64,000 nucleotides of DNA, from contig NZ_LZTA01000027.1 in the NCBI RefSeq assembly GCF_001665875.1, forward strand, positions 1-64,000, read 5' to 3'. Shown in pieces: positions 29,701 to 42,500 of the stretch. The position numbers and the translations under genes were made by a program. The notes below the pieces were generated by a model, which was not told where the DNA came from, did no database searches, and saw only the letters and a list, made by a program, of their open reading frames with translations. The stretch comes from Mycobacterium sp. 852002-40037_SCH5390672 (GTDB taxonomy: Bacteria > Actinomycetota > Actinomycetes > Mycobacteriales > Mycobacteriaceae). The number at the start of each line of letters is the position of its first letter. Within the stretch, counting starts at the first letter, position 1.

Positions 29701-32700
29701 CGATGAGGTCGGTTGCGGGGTGCTCGAGGAGCTGACTCTGTCGGCCCCGTTGCTGCTTTCCGCGGCCGAGGCGATACGGGTGCAGCTGGTGGTCGGCGCC
29801 GCCGATGGGTCGGGACACCGGCGGCTGTCGGTGTATTCGGCCGGGGCGCAGCCGGACTCGGAGTGGGTGTTGCACGCCGAGGGCGTGTTGCGACCGGGCA
29901 CGGTGACACCGGTCGCGGACTTCTCGATCTGGCCGCCCGTCGGGGCGACCGCGGTCGACGTCGCCGGCGCCTACGCGCGGCTGGCGCAGCGTGGCTACGA
30001 ATATGGCGGCGCTTTCCAAGGTTTGCTGGCGATGTGGCAGCGTGGGGACGAGATTTTCGCCGAGATCGCCGTGCCCGACGAGGCCGCCGCCCAGGACGCC
30101 GGCTTCGGAATCCATCCCGTGCTGCTGGACGCCGCGCTGCACGCGATCGGCGTCGCCCACGAGCACGACCAGACCGTGTTGCCGTTCTCCTGGCAGGGCG
30201 TGTCGCTGCATGCATCGGGTGCTTCGCGGGCGCGGGTCCGGATTGCGCCGGCCGGCGCCGGCGCGGTGTCGGTGGAATTGGCCGACGGGGCGGGACTGCC
30301 GGTGCTTTCGGTGCGATCGTTGGCCATGCGCCCGGTCGCGCTCGAGCAGTTGACGGTCGCGGCCCCCGCGCAGCGATCGCTTGCCGAGGGATTGCTGGAC
30401 GTGACCTGGTCGCCGATTTCACTGGGCAGCGGCGACGGTGGTGCCGACGCGACGTTGTGGAAGCCGGGCGATCATGGTGGCGACGTGGTGAAGTCCGTGC
30501 ACGCCGCCGCCACCGAGATATTGGCGGTGTTGCAATCCTGGTTGGGCGAGGAGAGCGCCGGGGTGCTGGCCGTGCAGACGCGCGGGGCGGTAGCCCTTGC
30601 CGGTGAAGATGTTTGCGACCTGGCCGGGGCCGCGGTGTGGGGCCTGGTGCGGTCGGCGCAAGCCGAGCACCCGGGCCGGATGGTGCTGATCGACTCCGAT
30701 GGCTCGGTCGATGTCGACACGGTAATCGGTTGTGGCGAGCCGCAAGTGGTGGTTCGCCAGGGTGTGGCGTATGCGGCGCGGTTGCGGCCGGTGCCCTCGG
30801 CCTCCGTTGTGCGGTTGCCTGCCGCGGGTTGGCGGTTGGATGCGGGCGGCGAGGGCACGCTGGAGAACCTCGTCGTGAGCCCGTGCCCGCGAGTGCAATT
30901 GAGCGCGGGGCAGGTGCGGGTGGAGGTGGCCGGGGTCGGGGTCAACTTCCGCGATGTCCTGGTGGCACTGGGGATGTATCCCGGCGGTGGCCGGCTGGGT
31001 GCCGAGGGTTCCGGCGTGGTCGTCGAGGTGGGGCCCGACGTGACCGGACTGGCGGTCGGGGATGCGGTGATGGGGTTGCTCGGGGTTGTGGCTTCCGAAG
31101 CGGTGGTGGATCAGCGAATGGTGACACCGGTGCCGCCGGGGCTGTCGCTGGTTGCCGCCGCGGGGGTGCCGGTGGTGTTCCTGACGGCGCTCTACGGGCT
31201 GTCGGTGTTGGGCGGGCTTCGGGCCGGCGAGCGGGTATTGGTGCACACCGCCACTGGCGGAGTCGGCATGGCCGCGGTGCAGCTGGCACGGCATTGGGGT
31301 GCCGAGGTGTTCGTCACCGCCAGCCGTGGCAAGTGGGATACCTTGCGCGCGATGGGATTTCACGACGACCACATGGGCGATTCGCGAACGACGGAGTTCG
31401 GGGCGAAATTCTTGTCGGCCACCGGCGGGGCCGGGTTCGACGTTGTGCTCAATTCCCTGGCCGGCGAGTTCACCGACGCGTCGTTGCGGTTGCTGGCTCC
31501 CGGTGGGCGATTCATCGAGATGGGCAAGACCGACGTGCGCGATCCGCGTGTCATCGCCGATGACTATCGGGGCGCCGAATATCGGGCGTTCGACCTTTTG
31601 GAGGCAGGACCCGACCGTATCGCGGCGATGCTGGCCGAGATCGTGGGATTGTTGGCGGACGGAGTCCTGACACCGTTGCCGCTGAAGGCCTTTGATGTCC
31701 GATGCGCCTCGGCGGCCTATCGCTACGTCAGCCAGGCACGTCATATCGGCAAGGTCGCTCTGACGGTCCCGTCGGGGCCCGGTGAGGTGCTCAGCGGGTG
31801 CGGCGGTGGGCTTGCGGGGGCCAGCGTGGTGATCACCGGTGGCACCGGTATGGCCGGTTCGGCGCTGGCCCGCCACCTCGTCGGCCGTTACCGGGCGGCG
31901 CACGTGGTGTTGGTCAGCCGGGCCGGCGACCGGGCTCCCGGGGTCACCGAGTTGGTGGCCGGCCTGCAGGCCGCCGGCGCGCAGGTGTCGGTGGTGGCCT
32001 GTGATGTCGCCGACCCCGACGCGGCATCGGCCATGTTGGCCTCGATACCGGCGCAGTATCCGCTGCGCGGCGTCATCCATGCGGCGGGCATCCTCGACGA
32101 CGGGTTGATCTCTTCGCTGACCCCGGACCGGGTGGACGCGGTATTGCGCGCCAAGGTCGACGGGGCCTGGAACTTGCACGAGCTGACCCGGCACCTGGAT
32201 TTGTCGGCGTTCGTGGTGTTTTCGTCGATGGCCGGAATCGTGGGGACCCCGGGTCAGGCCAACTATGCGGCGGCCAACAGTTTCCTCGACGCGCTGGCCG
32301 CCTACCGGCGTGCCCACGGACTGCCCGGCGTGTCACTGGCCTGGGGGCTGTGGGAGCAGGCCTCGGCGATGACCGCACACCTGGGGGATCGCGACAAGGC
32401 CCGGATGAGCAGGATCGGGCTGGCGCCGCTGTCCACCGAGCAGGCGCTGGCGGCTTTCGACGCCGCGATGCTGGTGGACAGTCCGGTGCTGGTGGCCGCT
32501 CGGGTGGACCGGGCCGCCCTGTCCGACAACATCGCCGCGCTGCCTCCGCTGTTGCGGGAACTCGTCGCCGGCCCGACCCGGCGCGTCATCGACGACTCGG
32601 ACGTCACCGCGTCCACGACCGGGCTTTCCGCGCGCCTGCACGGCCTGAGTCCCGAGGCGCGACAGCGTGAGCTGGTCGATCTCGTCTGCGGCAACGCGGC

Positions 32701-33154
32701 GATGGTGCTGGGCGTGCCCAATCCGGCAGACATCGACGACGCCCGCGCATTCCAGGAGCTCGGCTTTGATTCGCTGACCGCCGTCGAATTGCGTAACCGG
32801 CTCAAAAACGCCACGGGGCTTACCCTTTCGCCGACACTGATCTTCGACTACCCGACACCCACCGTGCTGGCCGCGCATCTGGATACCCAGCTGGCCGGCA
32901 CCTCCGGCAAGGACCCCGACGATCAGCCGAACTTGATGGGCCGGTTCAACGACATCACCCGCGAACTTCAGAGGTTGCTCGGCGCGCCCGGCTGGAATTC
33001 CGACGACAAGTCGGTGCTGCGGGGCCGTATTCAGAACCTGCTCGCGACGCTTCCGTCAAATGATCTTTCCGATTCCGAACACCTCGACGACGACCTCGAC
33101 GCCGCCACCGAAAGCCAACTCTTTGCGATCCTCGATGAAGAACTCGGCCGCTGA
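26756..33154 (+). CDS. pks7: Type I modular polyketide synthase, fully reducing, methylmalonyl-type AT (Pks7 type)
   Basis: 2132 residues forming one module: N-terminal docking coiled coil (1-33), KS (about 36-460, active C206), AT (about 560-870), DH (about 930-1200), ER (about 1380-1660), KR (about 1685-1860), ACP (about 1965-2045, S2006) and a C-terminal docking tail ([15 protein letters not shown]). The AT has GHSQGE (S654) and YASH (from 754), the signatures of methylmalonyl selection. The DH keeps H961, but the family HxxxGxxxxP has Glu in place of Gly. The ER NADPH loop is [13 protein letters not shown]. The KR has LDD (B-type) with intact Ser/Tyr. There is no thioesterase. Expected output: one 2-methyl-branched, fully reduced extension. 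It is 19 bp from the next gene. Confidence 0.93.
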   Translation: MNGNTEELIKALRQSLKENERLKRENRQYLASATEPVAVVGMGCRYPGGVNSPEALWQMVVEGRDVVSEFPADRGWDLTGLFDADPDAVGKSYARCGGFLSDVADFDAAFFGIAPSEALAMDPQQRLLLEVSWEALERAGIDPATLRNSATGVFAGIFHGSYGGQGRVPGHLERYGLRGSTLSVASGRVAYSLGFEGPAVSVDTACSSSLVALHLAAQSLRSGECDLALAGGVTVMATPAMFIEFSRQRALAADGRCKAYSGAADGTGFSEGVGVLVLERLADARRHGHSVLAVVRGSAVNQDGASNGLATPNGPSQQRVIWAALANARLGTADVDLVEGHGTGTTLGDPIEAQAVLATYGQDRPADEPLWLGSIKSNMGHTSAAAGAGGVIKVVQAIRHGVMPKTLHVDEPTPHVDWTAGAVSLLTEQRPWPVVDRPRRAGVSSFGISGTNAHVIVEQYAAEPENAAPSGDDVVVPWVLSARSGEALANQAARLLARVKADPGVRVLDVGWSLIVTRSRFEHRAVIVGADGAQLLRGLAALAAGEQAAALVVGRARPVGKTVFVFPGQGSQWAGMGAQLLDSSTIFAEHLQRCDKALAEHVDWSLIDVIRGVPGAPGLDRVDVVQPALWAVMVSLAELWRSVGVTPDAVMGHSQGEIAAAYVAGALSLDDAARVVALRSRLLVQLSGRGGMVSLACSLPRAEQLIDGWGERLNIATVNGLSAVVVSGEVDALTELMQRCEAADIRARKIDVDYASHSAQVEAIRESLADALEGLAPRSSAVAFFSTVTGEPMDTAGLNADYWFQSIRRTVQFERAVRSACDAGYQVFIESSPHPVLMAAIEETMPAGEQACVIPSLGRDDGGLDRFWLSAAQAHVAGVGVDWRAAMAGLGGRPVDLPTYGFVRQHFWLPGGSTGSQDVATLGLAGADHGLLGAVLPRPDSGGVVLMGRLSTAAHPWLADHAVGETVLFPGAGFVELAIRAGDEVGCGVLEELTLSAPLLLSAAEAIRVQLVVGAADGSGHRRLSVYSAGAQPDSEWVLHAEGVLRPGTVTPVADFSIWPPVGATAVDVAGAYARLAQRGYEYGGAFQGLLAMWQRGDEIFAEIAVPDEAAAQDAGFGIHPVLLDAALHAIGVAHEHDQTVLPFSWQGVSLHASGASRARVRIAPAGAGAVSVELADGAGLPVLSVRSLAMRPVALEQLTVAAPAQRSLAEGLLDVTWSPISLGSGDGGADATLWKPGDHGGDVVKSVHAAATEILAVLQSWLGEESAGVLAVQTRGAVALAGEDVCDLAGAAVWGLVRSAQAEHPGRMVLIDSDGSVDVDTVIGCGEPQVVVRQGVAYAARLRPVPSASVVRLPAAGWRLDAGGEGTLENLVVSPCPRVQLSAGQVRVEVAGVGVNFRDVLVALGMYPGGGRLGAEGSGVVVEVGPDVTGLAVGDAVMGLLGVVASEAVVDQRMVTPVPPGLSLVAAAGVPVVFLTALYGLSVLGGLRAGERVLVHTATGGVGMAAVQLARHWGAEVFVTASRGKWDTLRAMGFHDDHMGDSRTTEFGAKFLSATGGAGFDVVLNSLAGEFTDASLRLLAPGGRFIEMGKTDVRDPRVIADDYRGAEYRAFDLLEAGPDRIAAMLAEIVGLLADGVLTPLPLKAFDVRCASAAYRYVSQARHIGKVALTVPSGPGEVLSGCGGGLAGASVVITGGTGMAGSALARHLVGRYRAAHVVLVSRAGDRAPGVTELVAGLQAAGAQVSVVACDVADPDAASAMLASIPAQYPLRGVIHAAGILDDGLISSLTPDRVDAVLRAKVDGAWNLHELTRHLDLSAFVVFSSMAGIVGTPGQANYAAANSFLDALAAYRRAHGLPGVSLAWGLWEQASAMTAHLGDRDKARMSRIGLAPLSTEQALAAFDAAMLVDSPVLVAARVDRAALSDNIAALPPLLRELVAGPTRRVIDDSDVTASTTGLSARLHGLSPEARQRELVDLVCGNAAMVLGVPNPADIDDARAFQELGFDSLTAVELRNRLKNATGLTLSPTLIFDYPTPTVLAAHLDTQLAGTSGKDPDDQPNLMGRFNDITRELQRLLGAPGWNSDDKSVLRGRIQNLLATLPSNDLSDSEHLDDDLDAATESQLFAILDEELGR

Positions 33155-33173
33155 TACCCCACAAGGAGCAACG

Positions 33174-36100
33174 ATGCCGGGCACCGCGCAGCACGTCGAC
33201 TACCTGAAACGCCTCACGGCGGATCTCAGGCGGACCCGTCGGCGCGTCGCGGAACTGGAGGGCCAACGTTCCGAGCAGATCGCGGTGGTGGGCATGGCCT
33301 GCCGCTACGCCGGCGGCGTCGAATCGCCAGAAGACCTGTGGCAACTGGTGATCGAGGGCCGCGACACGGTGTCGGACTTTCCGGCCGACCGCGGCTGGGA
33401 CCTCGAGGGGTTGTACGACCCCGACCCAGACACCAAGGGAAAGATGTACACCCGGCAGGGCAGCTTCCTGCGGGACGCCGGCGACTTCGACGCCGGGTTC
33501 TTCGGCATCGGGCCCAGCGAGGCGCTGGCCATGGATCCTCAGCAGCGGATGATGCTGGAAATCAGCTGGGAAGCGTTGGAGCGGGCCGGCATTGACCCAT
33601 TCGCGCTGCGCGGCTCGGCGACCGGCGTGTTCGCCGGCGTCATCCACGCGGGCTATGGCGGCGAAGTCAAGGGCGAGCTGGAGGGCTACGGGCTCACCGG
33701 TTCGACGCTGAGCGTGACCTCGGGCCGCGTGTCCTATGTGTTGGGGCTGGAAGGCCCCGCGGTATCGGTGGACACCGCGTGTTCGTCGTCGCTGGTCTCC
33801 ATGCATCTGGCCGCGCAGTCGTTGCGGTCCGGGGAATGCGATCTGGCGCTCGCCGGTGGCGTGACCGTCATGGCCACCCCCGCGGCCTTCGTCGAGTTCA
33901 GCCGCCAGCGTGCGCTGGCCCCCGATGGTCGCTGCAAGGTGTACGCCGGTGCGGCGGACGGGACTTCGTGGTCGGAGGGCGCGGGCGTCCTGGTGCTGGA
34001 GCGGTTGGCCGATGCCCGGCGCCTGGGGCATCCGGTCTTGGCGGTGCTGCGTGGTACGGCGGTGAATCAGGATGGCGCGTCGAATGGTTTGACCGCACCC
34101 AACGGGCCGTCCCAGCAGCGGGTCATCCGGGCGGCGTTGGCCGACGCCGGATTGACGGCCGCGGACGTGGATGTGGTTGAGGGCCATGGGACCGGGACGG
34201 TGCTCGGCGATCCCATCGAGGCCCAGGCCCTGCTGGCGACGTACGGGCAGGATCGCCCCGCGGACCGGCCGCTGTGGTTGGGGTCGATCAAATCCAACAT
34301 CGGTCATACCTCGGCGGCGGCGGGGGTGGCCGGCGTGATCAAGATGGTGCAGGCGATTCGGCACGGGGTGATGCCCAAGACGCTGCACGTGGACATCCCG
34401 TCGCCACACGTGGATTGGTCGGCCGGTGCGGTCTCGCTATTGACCGAGCCGCAGCCGTGGCCGGATCACGGGGGGATACGACGCGCGGGCGTCTCGTCGT
34501 TCGGAATCAGCGGCACCAACGCGCACGTGATCGTCGAGCGGGCTCCAACCCAACTCGAGCGCGAGGCCGAGCCTGAGACGCCCAATTCGGTTATCCCGTG
34601 GGTGGTTTCGGCTCGATCGCTCGAGGCGTTGGCCGGTCAGGCGCAACGGCTGCTAGACCGGCTGAGCGCCGACGCGGGGCTGCGCGCGGTGGATGTGGGT
34701 TGGGCGCTGGCGACCACCCGGGCGGCCTTCGAGCATCGCGCGGTGCTGGTCGGTGCTGACCGTGCGACCCTGACGGCGGGGTTGGCCGGACTGGCGTCCG
34801 GGCGTCCGGACCCGGCCGTGCTGGTCGGCCGCACCCGGTCGGTGGGTAAGCGGGTGTTCGCCTTCCCCGGCCAAGGCTCGCAGTCGCTGGGCATGGGTGC
34901 CCAGTTGTATGAGCGTTTCCCCGTGTTCGCGCAGGCTTTCGACGAGGCCGTCGCGGCGGTGGACGGTCATGCGCGGCTGCCGCTGCGTGAGGTGATGTGG
35001 GGCACGGACGCGGAGTTGTTGCAAAGCACGGAATTCGCGCAACCGGCGCTGTTCGTGTTGGAGATCGCGTTGGCCGCGTTGTGGCAGTCCTTCGGTGTGA
35101 CACCGGATGTGGTGATCGGCCACTCGGTGGGCGAGATCGCCGCGGCGTGCGTGGCCGGGGTGTTGTCGCTGTCGGATGCGGCGCGGCTGGTGTCGGCGCG
35201 CGGACGGCTGATGGCCAGGCTGCCGGCCGGCGGGGTGATGGTCGCGGTGACCGCGACCGAGGCCGAGGTGGCTCCGTTGCTGAACGGCGCGGTGAGCATC
35301 GCGGCGGTCAACGGCCCACAATCGCTGGTGCTCTCCGGTGAGCAGGCCGCGGTGGGGGCGCTCGCGGACCGGCTGGCCGCTGGCGGCGCACGGGTGCACC
35401 GGCTGGCGGTCTCGCACGCGTTTCACTCGCCACTGATGGAGCCCATGATGGAGGACTTCGCGGCGGTGGCGGCCGAAGTGTCGGCCGGTGAGCCGCGGAT
35501 TGCTCTGGTGTCCAACCTGACCGGGCAACTGGCCGGCCCCGAATATGGTTCGGTTGCGTACTGGGTGGACCATGTGCGCCGGCCGGTGCGGTTCGTCGAG
35601 GGTGTGCAGCTGGCCGAATCCCTGGGCGCCGGTGTGTTTCTGGAGGTGGGTCCGGGCGCGGCGTTGACGTCCGCGGTGGAACAGTCCCTGACCACCGACC
35701 GGGCGACGTCGGTGGTGACCATGGCCAAGGGCCGCCCCGAAGTGGACTCACTGCTGCGGGCGGCGGGGCAGCTGTTCACCGACGGCGCCGACGTGCACTG
35801 GGCCGCGGCGTTCGCAGAATTGAATGCCCGACGGGTCGAGCTGCCCACGTATGCCTTTGTGCGACGACGGTTTTGGTTGCCCAGCGATTCGGTGGGTTCG
35901 GCGAACATCGCCAGCCTGGGTTTGGCCGAGGCCGAGCATGCGTTGCTGGGTGCGGTGGTGGACCGGCCGGATTCCGGCGGTGTGGTGTTGACGGGCCGGC
36001 TTTCGGTCGCCGCTCAGCCATGGCTGGCCGACCACACGGTCGCGGGAACGGTGCTGTTCCCGGGGGCCGGCTTCGTGGAGTTGGCGTTGCGGGCCGGTGA

Positions 36101-39100
36101 TGAGGTCGGCTGCTCGGTGATCGAGGAGTTGACGCTGTCGGCGCCGCTCTCGCTGCCGGCGAACGGTGTCGTGCACCTTCAGGTCGTGGTGGCAGCGGCC
36201 GCCGAGACGGGTGCCCGGTCCGTCGCCGTGTATTCGCGCGCCGTGCAATCCGATTGGGTGTTACACGCCGAAGGCGTGCTGAGCGACGGTGCACCCACAC
36301 CGGCCACCGACTTGTCGGAGTGGCCGCCACCGGGGGCGGACGCGGTGAACGTGACCGGCGCGTACGACGGCTTGGCCGGTCGGGGCTACGGATATGGACC
36401 GGCCTTTCAGGGGTTGCGGGCCGTGTGGCGCCGGGGAACCGAGACTTTCGCCGACGTCGAACTTCCGCAACAGGCGGGCGTCTCGACCGGCGGCTTCGGC
36501 ATCCATCCGGTGGTTCTGGATGCGGCGCTGCATGCGCTCGGGGTGGCCGACGAGCGGATCGAGACCGTCTTGCCGTTCTCGTGGCAGGGCGTGAGTCTGT
36601 ACGCGGCCGGCGCGTCGCGGGTGCGGGTCAGGCTGGCGCCGGCCGGGGCCGGTGCGGTGTCGGTCGAGCTCGCTGACTCGTCGGGGCTGCCGGTGCTGTC
36701 GGTGCGCGAGCTGGTGACGCGCGCCGTCTCGGCCGACCAGTTGACCGCGGCCGTGGCGGCCCGCTACGGTAGCGGCGAGTTGCTCGACGTGGCGTGGTCG
36801 CCGGTTTCGTTGCCGGGCAACGACATTAAAGAAGACATCACCGTATGGGAGTCACCGTCCGCGGAGGTCGGCACGGTGACGTCGGTGTACACCGCGACGC
36901 ACGAGGCTCTGGGCGTGCTGCAGTCCTGGCTGGCCGGTGAGGCGACCGGGGTGCTGGTGGCGCTGACCCGCGGGGCGGTCGGATTGGCCGCCGGCGGCGT
37001 CGCGGACCTGGCCGGTGCGGCGGTGTGGGGGTTGGTGCGTTCGGCGCAGGCCGAGCACCCGGGCCGGCTGATGCTGGTCGATACCGACGGAACACTGGAT
37101 GTCGCCGCGGTGATCGGTTGCGGTGAGCCGCAATTGATGGTGCGCGACGGTGTGGCCTACGGTGCCCGGTTGAAACCGGCGGCCCAGCGACCCCTGCTGC
37201 GGTTGCCCGAGCCCCCGTCGGTATGGCGGCTGGCCGCCGGCGACGCCGGAACGCTCGAGGACTTGGCCGTCCAGGAGTGCCCGCCGGCACCGTTGGAAGC
37301 CGGTCAGGTGCGGGCGACGGTGGCCGCGGCCGGCGTGAACTTCCGGGACGTGCTGGTGGCCCTGGGCATGTATCCGGGTGCCGCGCAGCTGGGTGCCGAG
37401 GGTGCCGGAATCGTCACCGAACTCGGCCCCGGCGTGACCGATGTGGCCGTCGGGGATGCGGTCATGGGGATCTTCGGGCTGGCCGGCTCCGAGGCCGTCG
37501 TCGATCGCCGATTGGTGACCCGGGTGCCGCACGGCTGGTCGATGGCTCAGGCCGCGGCCGTGCCGGTGGTGTTTTTGACTGCCTATTACGGGCTGGCGGT
37601 GCTGGCCGGGCTGCGTGCCGGACAGCGGGTGCTGGTGCACGCCGCCACCGGCGGGGTGGGCATGGCCGCCGTACAGCTGGCCCGGCATTGGGGTGCGGAG
37701 GTTTTCGCCACCGCCAGCCGCGGTAAGTGGGACACCCTGCGCGCCATGGGATTCGACGACGCGCACATCGCGGATTCTCGCACGCTGGACTTCGAGCAGA
37801 AATTCGCCGCCAACGCCGGCGCCATGGACGTGGTGCTCAACTCGCTGGCGGGGGAGTTCAACGATGCGTCGCTGCGGCTGCTGGGGCCCGGCGGTCGCTT
37901 CATCGAAATGGGCAAGACCGATCTGCGTGACCCGGATGCCGTCGCGCGGACCCATCCCGGGGTGGCGTATCGCGCGTTCGACCTCATGGAGGCCGGCCCC
38001 GACCGCATCGCCGAGATGCTGGCGGAATTGATGGGATTGTTTGCCGGCGGCGTCCTTTCGCCGTTGCCCGTCAAGACATTTGACGCGCGCAGCGCCGCCG
38101 ACGCCTACCGGTTCGTCAGCCAGGCCCGCCACATCGGCAAGGTCGTGCTCACCATGCCGGACGGCCCCGCCGGGCTGGCCGCCGGCACCGCGCTGATCAC
38201 CGGCGGCACCGGCATGGCCGGCTCGGCGGTGGCCCGGCACCTCGTCGAGCGGCACCGGGTCCCCCATGTGCTGCTGGTCAGCCGCAGCGGTGACCGCGCC
38301 GCCGGCATGACCGAGCTGGCCGCCGAATTACGCGACGCGGGGGCATCGGTGTCGGTGGTGGCCTGCGATGTCGGCGACCGGGACGCGGTCGCGGCCGTGC
38401 TGGCGCAGGTACCGGCGCACTACCCATTGCGGTCGGTGTTCCACGCCGCGGGGGTGCTCGACGACGCGGTGATCGCGTCATTGACGCCCGCGCGTATCGA
38501 TACGGTATTGCGGGCCAAGGTCGACGGAGCCTGGAATCTGCACGAGCTGACCCGAGAGCTGGATTTGGCGGCGTTCGTGTCCTTTTCGTCCATGGCGGGC
38601 ATCGTGGGCGCGCCGGGCCAAGGGAACTATGCGGCGGCCAACAGCTTCCTCGACGCCTTGGCGGCGCATCGCCACGCTCGCGGGCTGCCTGGACTGTCGG
38701 TGGCCTGGGGGATGTGGGAAGAACCCTCGACGATGACCCAACACCTCGGTGAGCGTGACAAGGCCAGGATGAGCCGCGCCGGGCTGAGCGCGTTGTCCAC
38801 CCGGCAAGCGCTGGAGCTACTGGACGCCGCGTTGGTCGGCGAATACCCCATGGTGGTGGGCACCCGACTCGACCGGGGCGCGCTGGCGCACCACCACGCC
38901 ACGCTGCCGCCGTTGCTGGGCCAGTTGGCCACTCGCCCGGCCCGCCGGATGTTGGAGCACACCGACATGGTGTCGCTGACGGGCCTGCGGGCGCGCCTGG
39001 AAGGCATGACCGCCGAGCAGCGGCACAGCGAGCTGGTGGAATTGGTCTGCAGCAACGCGGCCACCGTATTGGGTCACAGCACGGCGGACGTCAACGCCGA

Positions 39101-39539
39101 CGACGCGTTCGCCGACCTCGGGTTCGATTCCCTGACCGCCGTCGAATTGCGCAACCGCCTCAAAATCGCCACCGGGCTCACCCTTTCGCCCACGCTGATT
39201 TTCGACCAGCCCACGCCGGCCGCGCTTGCCGAACACCTCGGCACCCAACTGGCCACCAGCACCTCGGGGACCTCCAACACTGCGGCAACTACGCCGCCCG
39301 ATCGGATGGCCCGCTTCAACGACATTGCCCGCGAACTGCAGGCGCTGCTCAACCAACCCGACCTGACTGCCGGCGACAAGGCGCAACTCGTCACCCGGCT
39401 CGAAAGCCTGTTGGGCACGGTGACGGCCCCGCCGCCGACCCCGTATCTGGAACACCCCGAGGACGCGTTCGACGACGACATCTCCACCGCCACCGAGAGC
39501 CAGCTCTTCGCCATTCTCGACGACGAAGTCGGCCCCTGA
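33174..39539 (+). CDS. pks8: Type I modular polyketide synthase, fully reducing, malonyl-type AT (intact Pks8/17 type)
   Basis: 2121 residues from ATG 33174, which has AAGGAG 5 nt upstream; the frame is open further up but overlaps pks7. Domain order: docking coiled coil (1-32), KS (C203), AT (GHSVGE with S651, and HAFH from H748, malonyl type), DH (H954, intact HxxxGxxxxP), ER ([13 protein letters not shown]), KR (LDD, B-type), ACP (S1986) and a docking tail nearly identical to that of the previous protein. In M. tuberculosis this enzyme is split into pks8 and pks17; here it is uninterrupted. That pair has been linked to mono-methyl-branched fatty acids. The KS, DH, ER and KR resemble the preceding gene, while the AT resembles that of pks9. 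Confidence 0.93.
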   Translation: MPGTAQHVDYLKRLTADLRRTRRRVAELEGQRSEQIAVVGMACRYAGGVESPEDLWQLVIEGRDTVSDFPADRGWDLEGLYDPDPDTKGKMYTRQGSFLRDAGDFDAGFFGIGPSEALAMDPQQRMMLEISWEALERAGIDPFALRGSATGVFAGVIHAGYGGEVKGELEGYGLTGSTLSVTSGRVSYVLGLEGPAVSVDTACSSSLVSMHLAAQSLRSGECDLALAGGVTVMATPAAFVEFSRQRALAPDGRCKVYAGAADGTSWSEGAGVLVLERLADARRLGHPVLAVLRGTAVNQDGASNGLTAPNGPSQQRVIRAALADAGLTAADVDVVEGHGTGTVLGDPIEAQALLATYGQDRPADRPLWLGSIKSNIGHTSAAAGVAGVIKMVQAIRHGVMPKTLHVDIPSPHVDWSAGAVSLLTEPQPWPDHGGIRRAGVSSFGISGTNAHVIVERAPTQLEREAEPETPNSVIPWVVSARSLEALAGQAQRLLDRLSADAGLRAVDVGWALATTRAAFEHRAVLVGADRATLTAGLAGLASGRPDPAVLVGRTRSVGKRVFAFPGQGSQSLGMGAQLYERFPVFAQAFDEAVAAVDGHARLPLREVMWGTDAELLQSTEFAQPALFVLEIALAALWQSFGVTPDVVIGHSVGEIAAACVAGVLSLSDAARLVSARGRLMARLPAGGVMVAVTATEAEVAPLLNGAVSIAAVNGPQSLVLSGEQAAVGALADRLAAGGARVHRLAVSHAFHSPLMEPMMEDFAAVAAEVSAGEPRIALVSNLTGQLAGPEYGSVAYWVDHVRRPVRFVEGVQLAESLGAGVFLEVGPGAALTSAVEQSLTTDRATSVVTMAKGRPEVDSLLRAAGQLFTDGADVHWAAAFAELNARRVELPTYAFVRRRFWLPSDSVGSANIASLGLAEAEHALLGAVVDRPDSGGVVLTGRLSVAAQPWLADHTVAGTVLFPGAGFVELALRAGDEVGCSVIEELTLSAPLSLPANGVVHLQVVVAAAAETGARSVAVYSRAVQSDWVLHAEGVLSDGAPTPATDLSEWPPPGADAVNVTGAYDGLAGRGYGYGPAFQGLRAVWRRGTETFADVELPQQAGVSTGGFGIHPVVLDAALHALGVADERIETVLPFSWQGVSLYAAGASRVRVRLAPAGAGAVSVELADSSGLPVLSVRELVTRAVSADQLTAAVAARYGSGELLDVAWSPVSLPGNDIKEDITVWESPSAEVGTVTSVYTATHEALGVLQSWLAGEATGVLVALTRGAVGLAAGGVADLAGAAVWGLVRSAQAEHPGRLMLVDTDGTLDVAAVIGCGEPQLMVRDGVAYGARLKPAAQRPLLRLPEPPSVWRLAAGDAGTLEDLAVQECPPAPLEAGQVRATVAAAGVNFRDVLVALGMYPGAAQLGAEGAGIVTELGPGVTDVAVGDAVMGIFGLAGSEAVVDRRLVTRVPHGWSMAQAAAVPVVFLTAYYGLAVLAGLRAGQRVLVHAATGGVGMAAVQLARHWGAEVFATASRGKWDTLRAMGFDDAHIADSRTLDFEQKFAANAGAMDVVLNSLAGEFNDASLRLLGPGGRFIEMGKTDLRDPDAVARTHPGVAYRAFDLMEAGPDRIAEMLAELMGLFAGGVLSPLPVKTFDARSAADAYRFVSQARHIGKVVLTMPDGPAGLAAGTALITGGTGMAGSAVARHLVERHRVPHVLLVSRSGDRAAGMTELAAELRDAGASVSVVACDVGDRDAVAAVLAQVPAHYPLRSVFHAAGVLDDAVIASLTPARIDTVLRAKVDGAWNLHELTRELDLAAFVSFSSMAGIVGAPGQGNYAAANSFLDALAAHRHARGLPGLSVAWGMWEEPSTMTQHLGERDKARMSRAGLSALSTRQALELLDAALVGEYPMVVGTRLDRGALAHHHATLPPLLGQLATRPARRMLEHTDMVSLTGLRARLEGMTAEQRHSELVELVCSNAATVLGHSTADVNADDAFADLGFDSLTAVELRNRLKIATGLTLSPTLIFDQPTPAALAEHLGTQLATSTSGTSNTAATTPPDRMARFNDIARELQALLNQPDLTAGDKAQLVTRLESLLGTVTAPPPTPYLEHPEDAFDDDISTATESQLFAILDDEVGP

Positions 39540-39541
39540 CC

Positions 39542-42500
39542 TTGACATCGACAGACGTCGCGATCATCGGGCTGGCTTGTCGGTTTCCTGGCGCGGCCGA
39601 CCCCGGCTCGTTCTGGCGCCTGATCCGCGACGGGCGTGAGGCCACCCAGTTCACCGGGGACACGGGCGAATTCGACGCCGACTTCTTCAACGTGTCGCCA
39701 CGCGAGGCGTGCGCGATGGATCCCCGGCAACGCCTGGCTCTCGAACTGAGCTGGGAGTTGCTCGAAGACGCCTTCGTGATTCCGGAAACGCTACGGGGAG
39801 AGCAGGTCTCGGTGTTTCTCGGGGCCATGACGGACGAATACGCGGCACTGACGCTGCGCGATCTCGCCGACAACCTGGACCACCACACCTTCACCGGCAT
39901 CAGTCGGGCGATGATCGCCAACCGCATCTCCTACGCCTTCGGGTTGCACGGACCCAGCATGACCGTCGATTCCGGTCAGTCGTCATCCCTGGTGGCGGTG
40001 CACCTCGGCAGTCAGAGCGTGCGCAGCGGGCAGTCGTCGCTCGCCATCGCGGGCGGGGTCCACCTCAACCTGTCCGACGAAATCGCCATGCTGGAACGCG
40101 AATTCGGCGCAGTTTCGGTGTCGGGTCACACTTACGCGTTCGATCGGCGTGCCGACGGCTACGTGCGGGGTGAAGGCGGGGGACTCGTGCTGCTGAAGCC
40201 CTTGGCGACGGCCCTGCAGGACGGAGACCGCATCCGCGCCGTCATTCGGGGAAGCGCAGTGGGCAATGCCGGGCACAGCGCGTCCGCCCAGACTGTGCCG
40301 TCGGCTCGCGGCGAAGCGGACGTGATCCGGCGCGCACTCGCCGATGCCGGCCTCGAGGGCGGCGATATCGATTACATCGAGGCGCACGGCACCGGAACCA
40401 AGGTCGGCGACGCGATCGAAGCCCAGGCGCTGGGCGAGATCTTCGCCGAGCGCGCGGACGATCCGGTGCGGGTGGGATCGGTGAAGACCAACATCGGGCA
40501 CGCCGGAAGCGCCGCGGGAATCGCGGGGCTGCTCAAGGCCGTACTGGCGATAGAACATTCCGCGATCCCGCCCAGCCTCAACCACGCCGACCCCGAGACC
40601 GAGCTGAATCACCTTGGTCTGCAAGTCAATACCGCCCTGGTGTCGTGGCCGTCCGCAGATCATCCGCGGCGGGCCGGGGTGTCCTCGTTCGGGATGGGCG
40701 GCACCAACGCACACCTCGTCGTCGAGCAGCCCCCGACCGGGTGGGAAACGGCGCCGCCGGAATCGCCCGCGGGCACGGACGAGGCGGTGCCGTGGGTGCT
40801 GTCGGCCCGCTCCGAACGGGCGCTGGCCAACCAGGCCCAACGGTTGTCCGCCCATCTGGCCGACCGCGGTGAGGTGAATCCCCTGGATGTGGCCTGGTCG
40901 CTGGTCAGTACCCGGACGCACTTCGAGCACCGTGCGGTCGTGGTGGCCGGCGATCGCGAGGCGCTGGCAACGGGTTTGGCGGGCGTCGCGACGGGAGAGT
41001 CACGGCCGGACGTGGCGGTGGGCCAGTCGATATCGTTGGGCGAGACGGTCTTTGCGTTTCCGGGACAGGGGTCGCAGTGGTTGGGAATGGGGCGGCAACT
41101 GTATGACCGGTTCGACGTGTTCGCCCGGGCCTTCGATGAGGCCGCCGCGGCGGCGGACGTGCATCTGCGGCGGCCGCTGCGCGAGGTGATGTGGGGCGCG
41201 GACCCGGACTTGTTGCGCAGCACCGAGTTCGCCCAGCCGGCGTTGTTCGCGCTGGGCATCGCGCTCGCGGCGTTGTGGCAATCCTTCGGTGTGACACCGG
41301 ATGTGGTGATGGGGCACTCGGTCGGTGAGATCGCAGCGGCGTGCGTGGCCGGCGTGCTGTCGCTCGCGGATGCGTCGCGCATGGTGGCGGCCCGGGGACG
41401 GTTGATGGCGCAGCTGCCGCCCGGCGGGGTGATGGTGGCGGTCGGCGCCGGCGAAGCCGAGGTGGCCGGGCTGCTGACCGACGGGGTGAGCATCGCTGCG
41501 GTCAACGGCCCCAACGCGGTGGTGCTTTCCGGCGCGCAGACCCCGGTGGAAGCGCTGGCGGACCGGCTGGCCCAGGCGGGCCGGCGCGTGCATCGGCTGG
41601 CGGTGTCGCACGCGTTTCATTCGCCGCTGATGCAGCCCATGATCGCCGAGTTTTCCGCAGCGGTGGCCGACATCGAGAGCAGCGCGCCGCGGATCAGGTT
41701 GGTGTCGAACGTGACCGGCCAGCTGGCCGGCCCCGGGTACGGATCGGCGCAGTACTGGGCGGCGCATATCGGTGCGCCGGTGCGCTTTTTCGAGGGCGTG
41801 CGCGTCGCGGAGGCGGCCGGCGCCGGAATCTTCGTGGAACTGGGTCCGGGTGCGGCGTTGACGGCGGCGGTGGACCAATCGCTGAGCAACGCGCGGGCCA
41901 TATCGGTGCCCAGCATGGCCAAGGACCGCCCCGAAACGGAATCGCTGCTGAGCGCCGCCGGCCAATTGTTCACCCGGGGCGTCGACCCGAACTGGGCGGG
42001 CGTGTTCGCCGGGCGCAACGCCCGACGCGTCGAGCTGCCGACGTATGGCTTTGCACGGCAAAGGTTTTGGTTGGGGGGCCGGGGAGCCTTGGCGACGGGA
42101 GCGCCGCCCGCCACGGCCACTCGAACACCCGACCTGGCGCACCGGCTGCACGCACTGGCGCCCGACGACCAACGCCGTGTGCTGCTCGAGCTGGTCTGCG
42201 AGCACGCCGCGGCCGTGTCGGGGCATCCGGGCGGCCACGCGATCAACCACGACCGCGCTTTCGGCGACCTCGGGTTCGACTCGATGATCGGGGTCGAACT
42301 GCGCAACCGTCTTACCAGCCATACCGGACTGGCTTTGTCGCGAACGCTGATCTTCGATTACCCGACGCCGGCCGCGTTGGCCGATCACCTTCGCCATCAA
42401 CTGCTCCACGACGAGCCCGTCGAATCCGACGATGAAAAAATGTGGTCGGCATTGCGCAAGATTCCGGTGCGAGAACTTCGAAGAACCGGATTGCTCGAAA

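Noticed and set aside
27300..39200. Extensive long direct repeats between the PKS genes
   Set aside because: They are homologous KS, ER, KR and ACP modules from gene duplication, not a mobile element or CRISPR.
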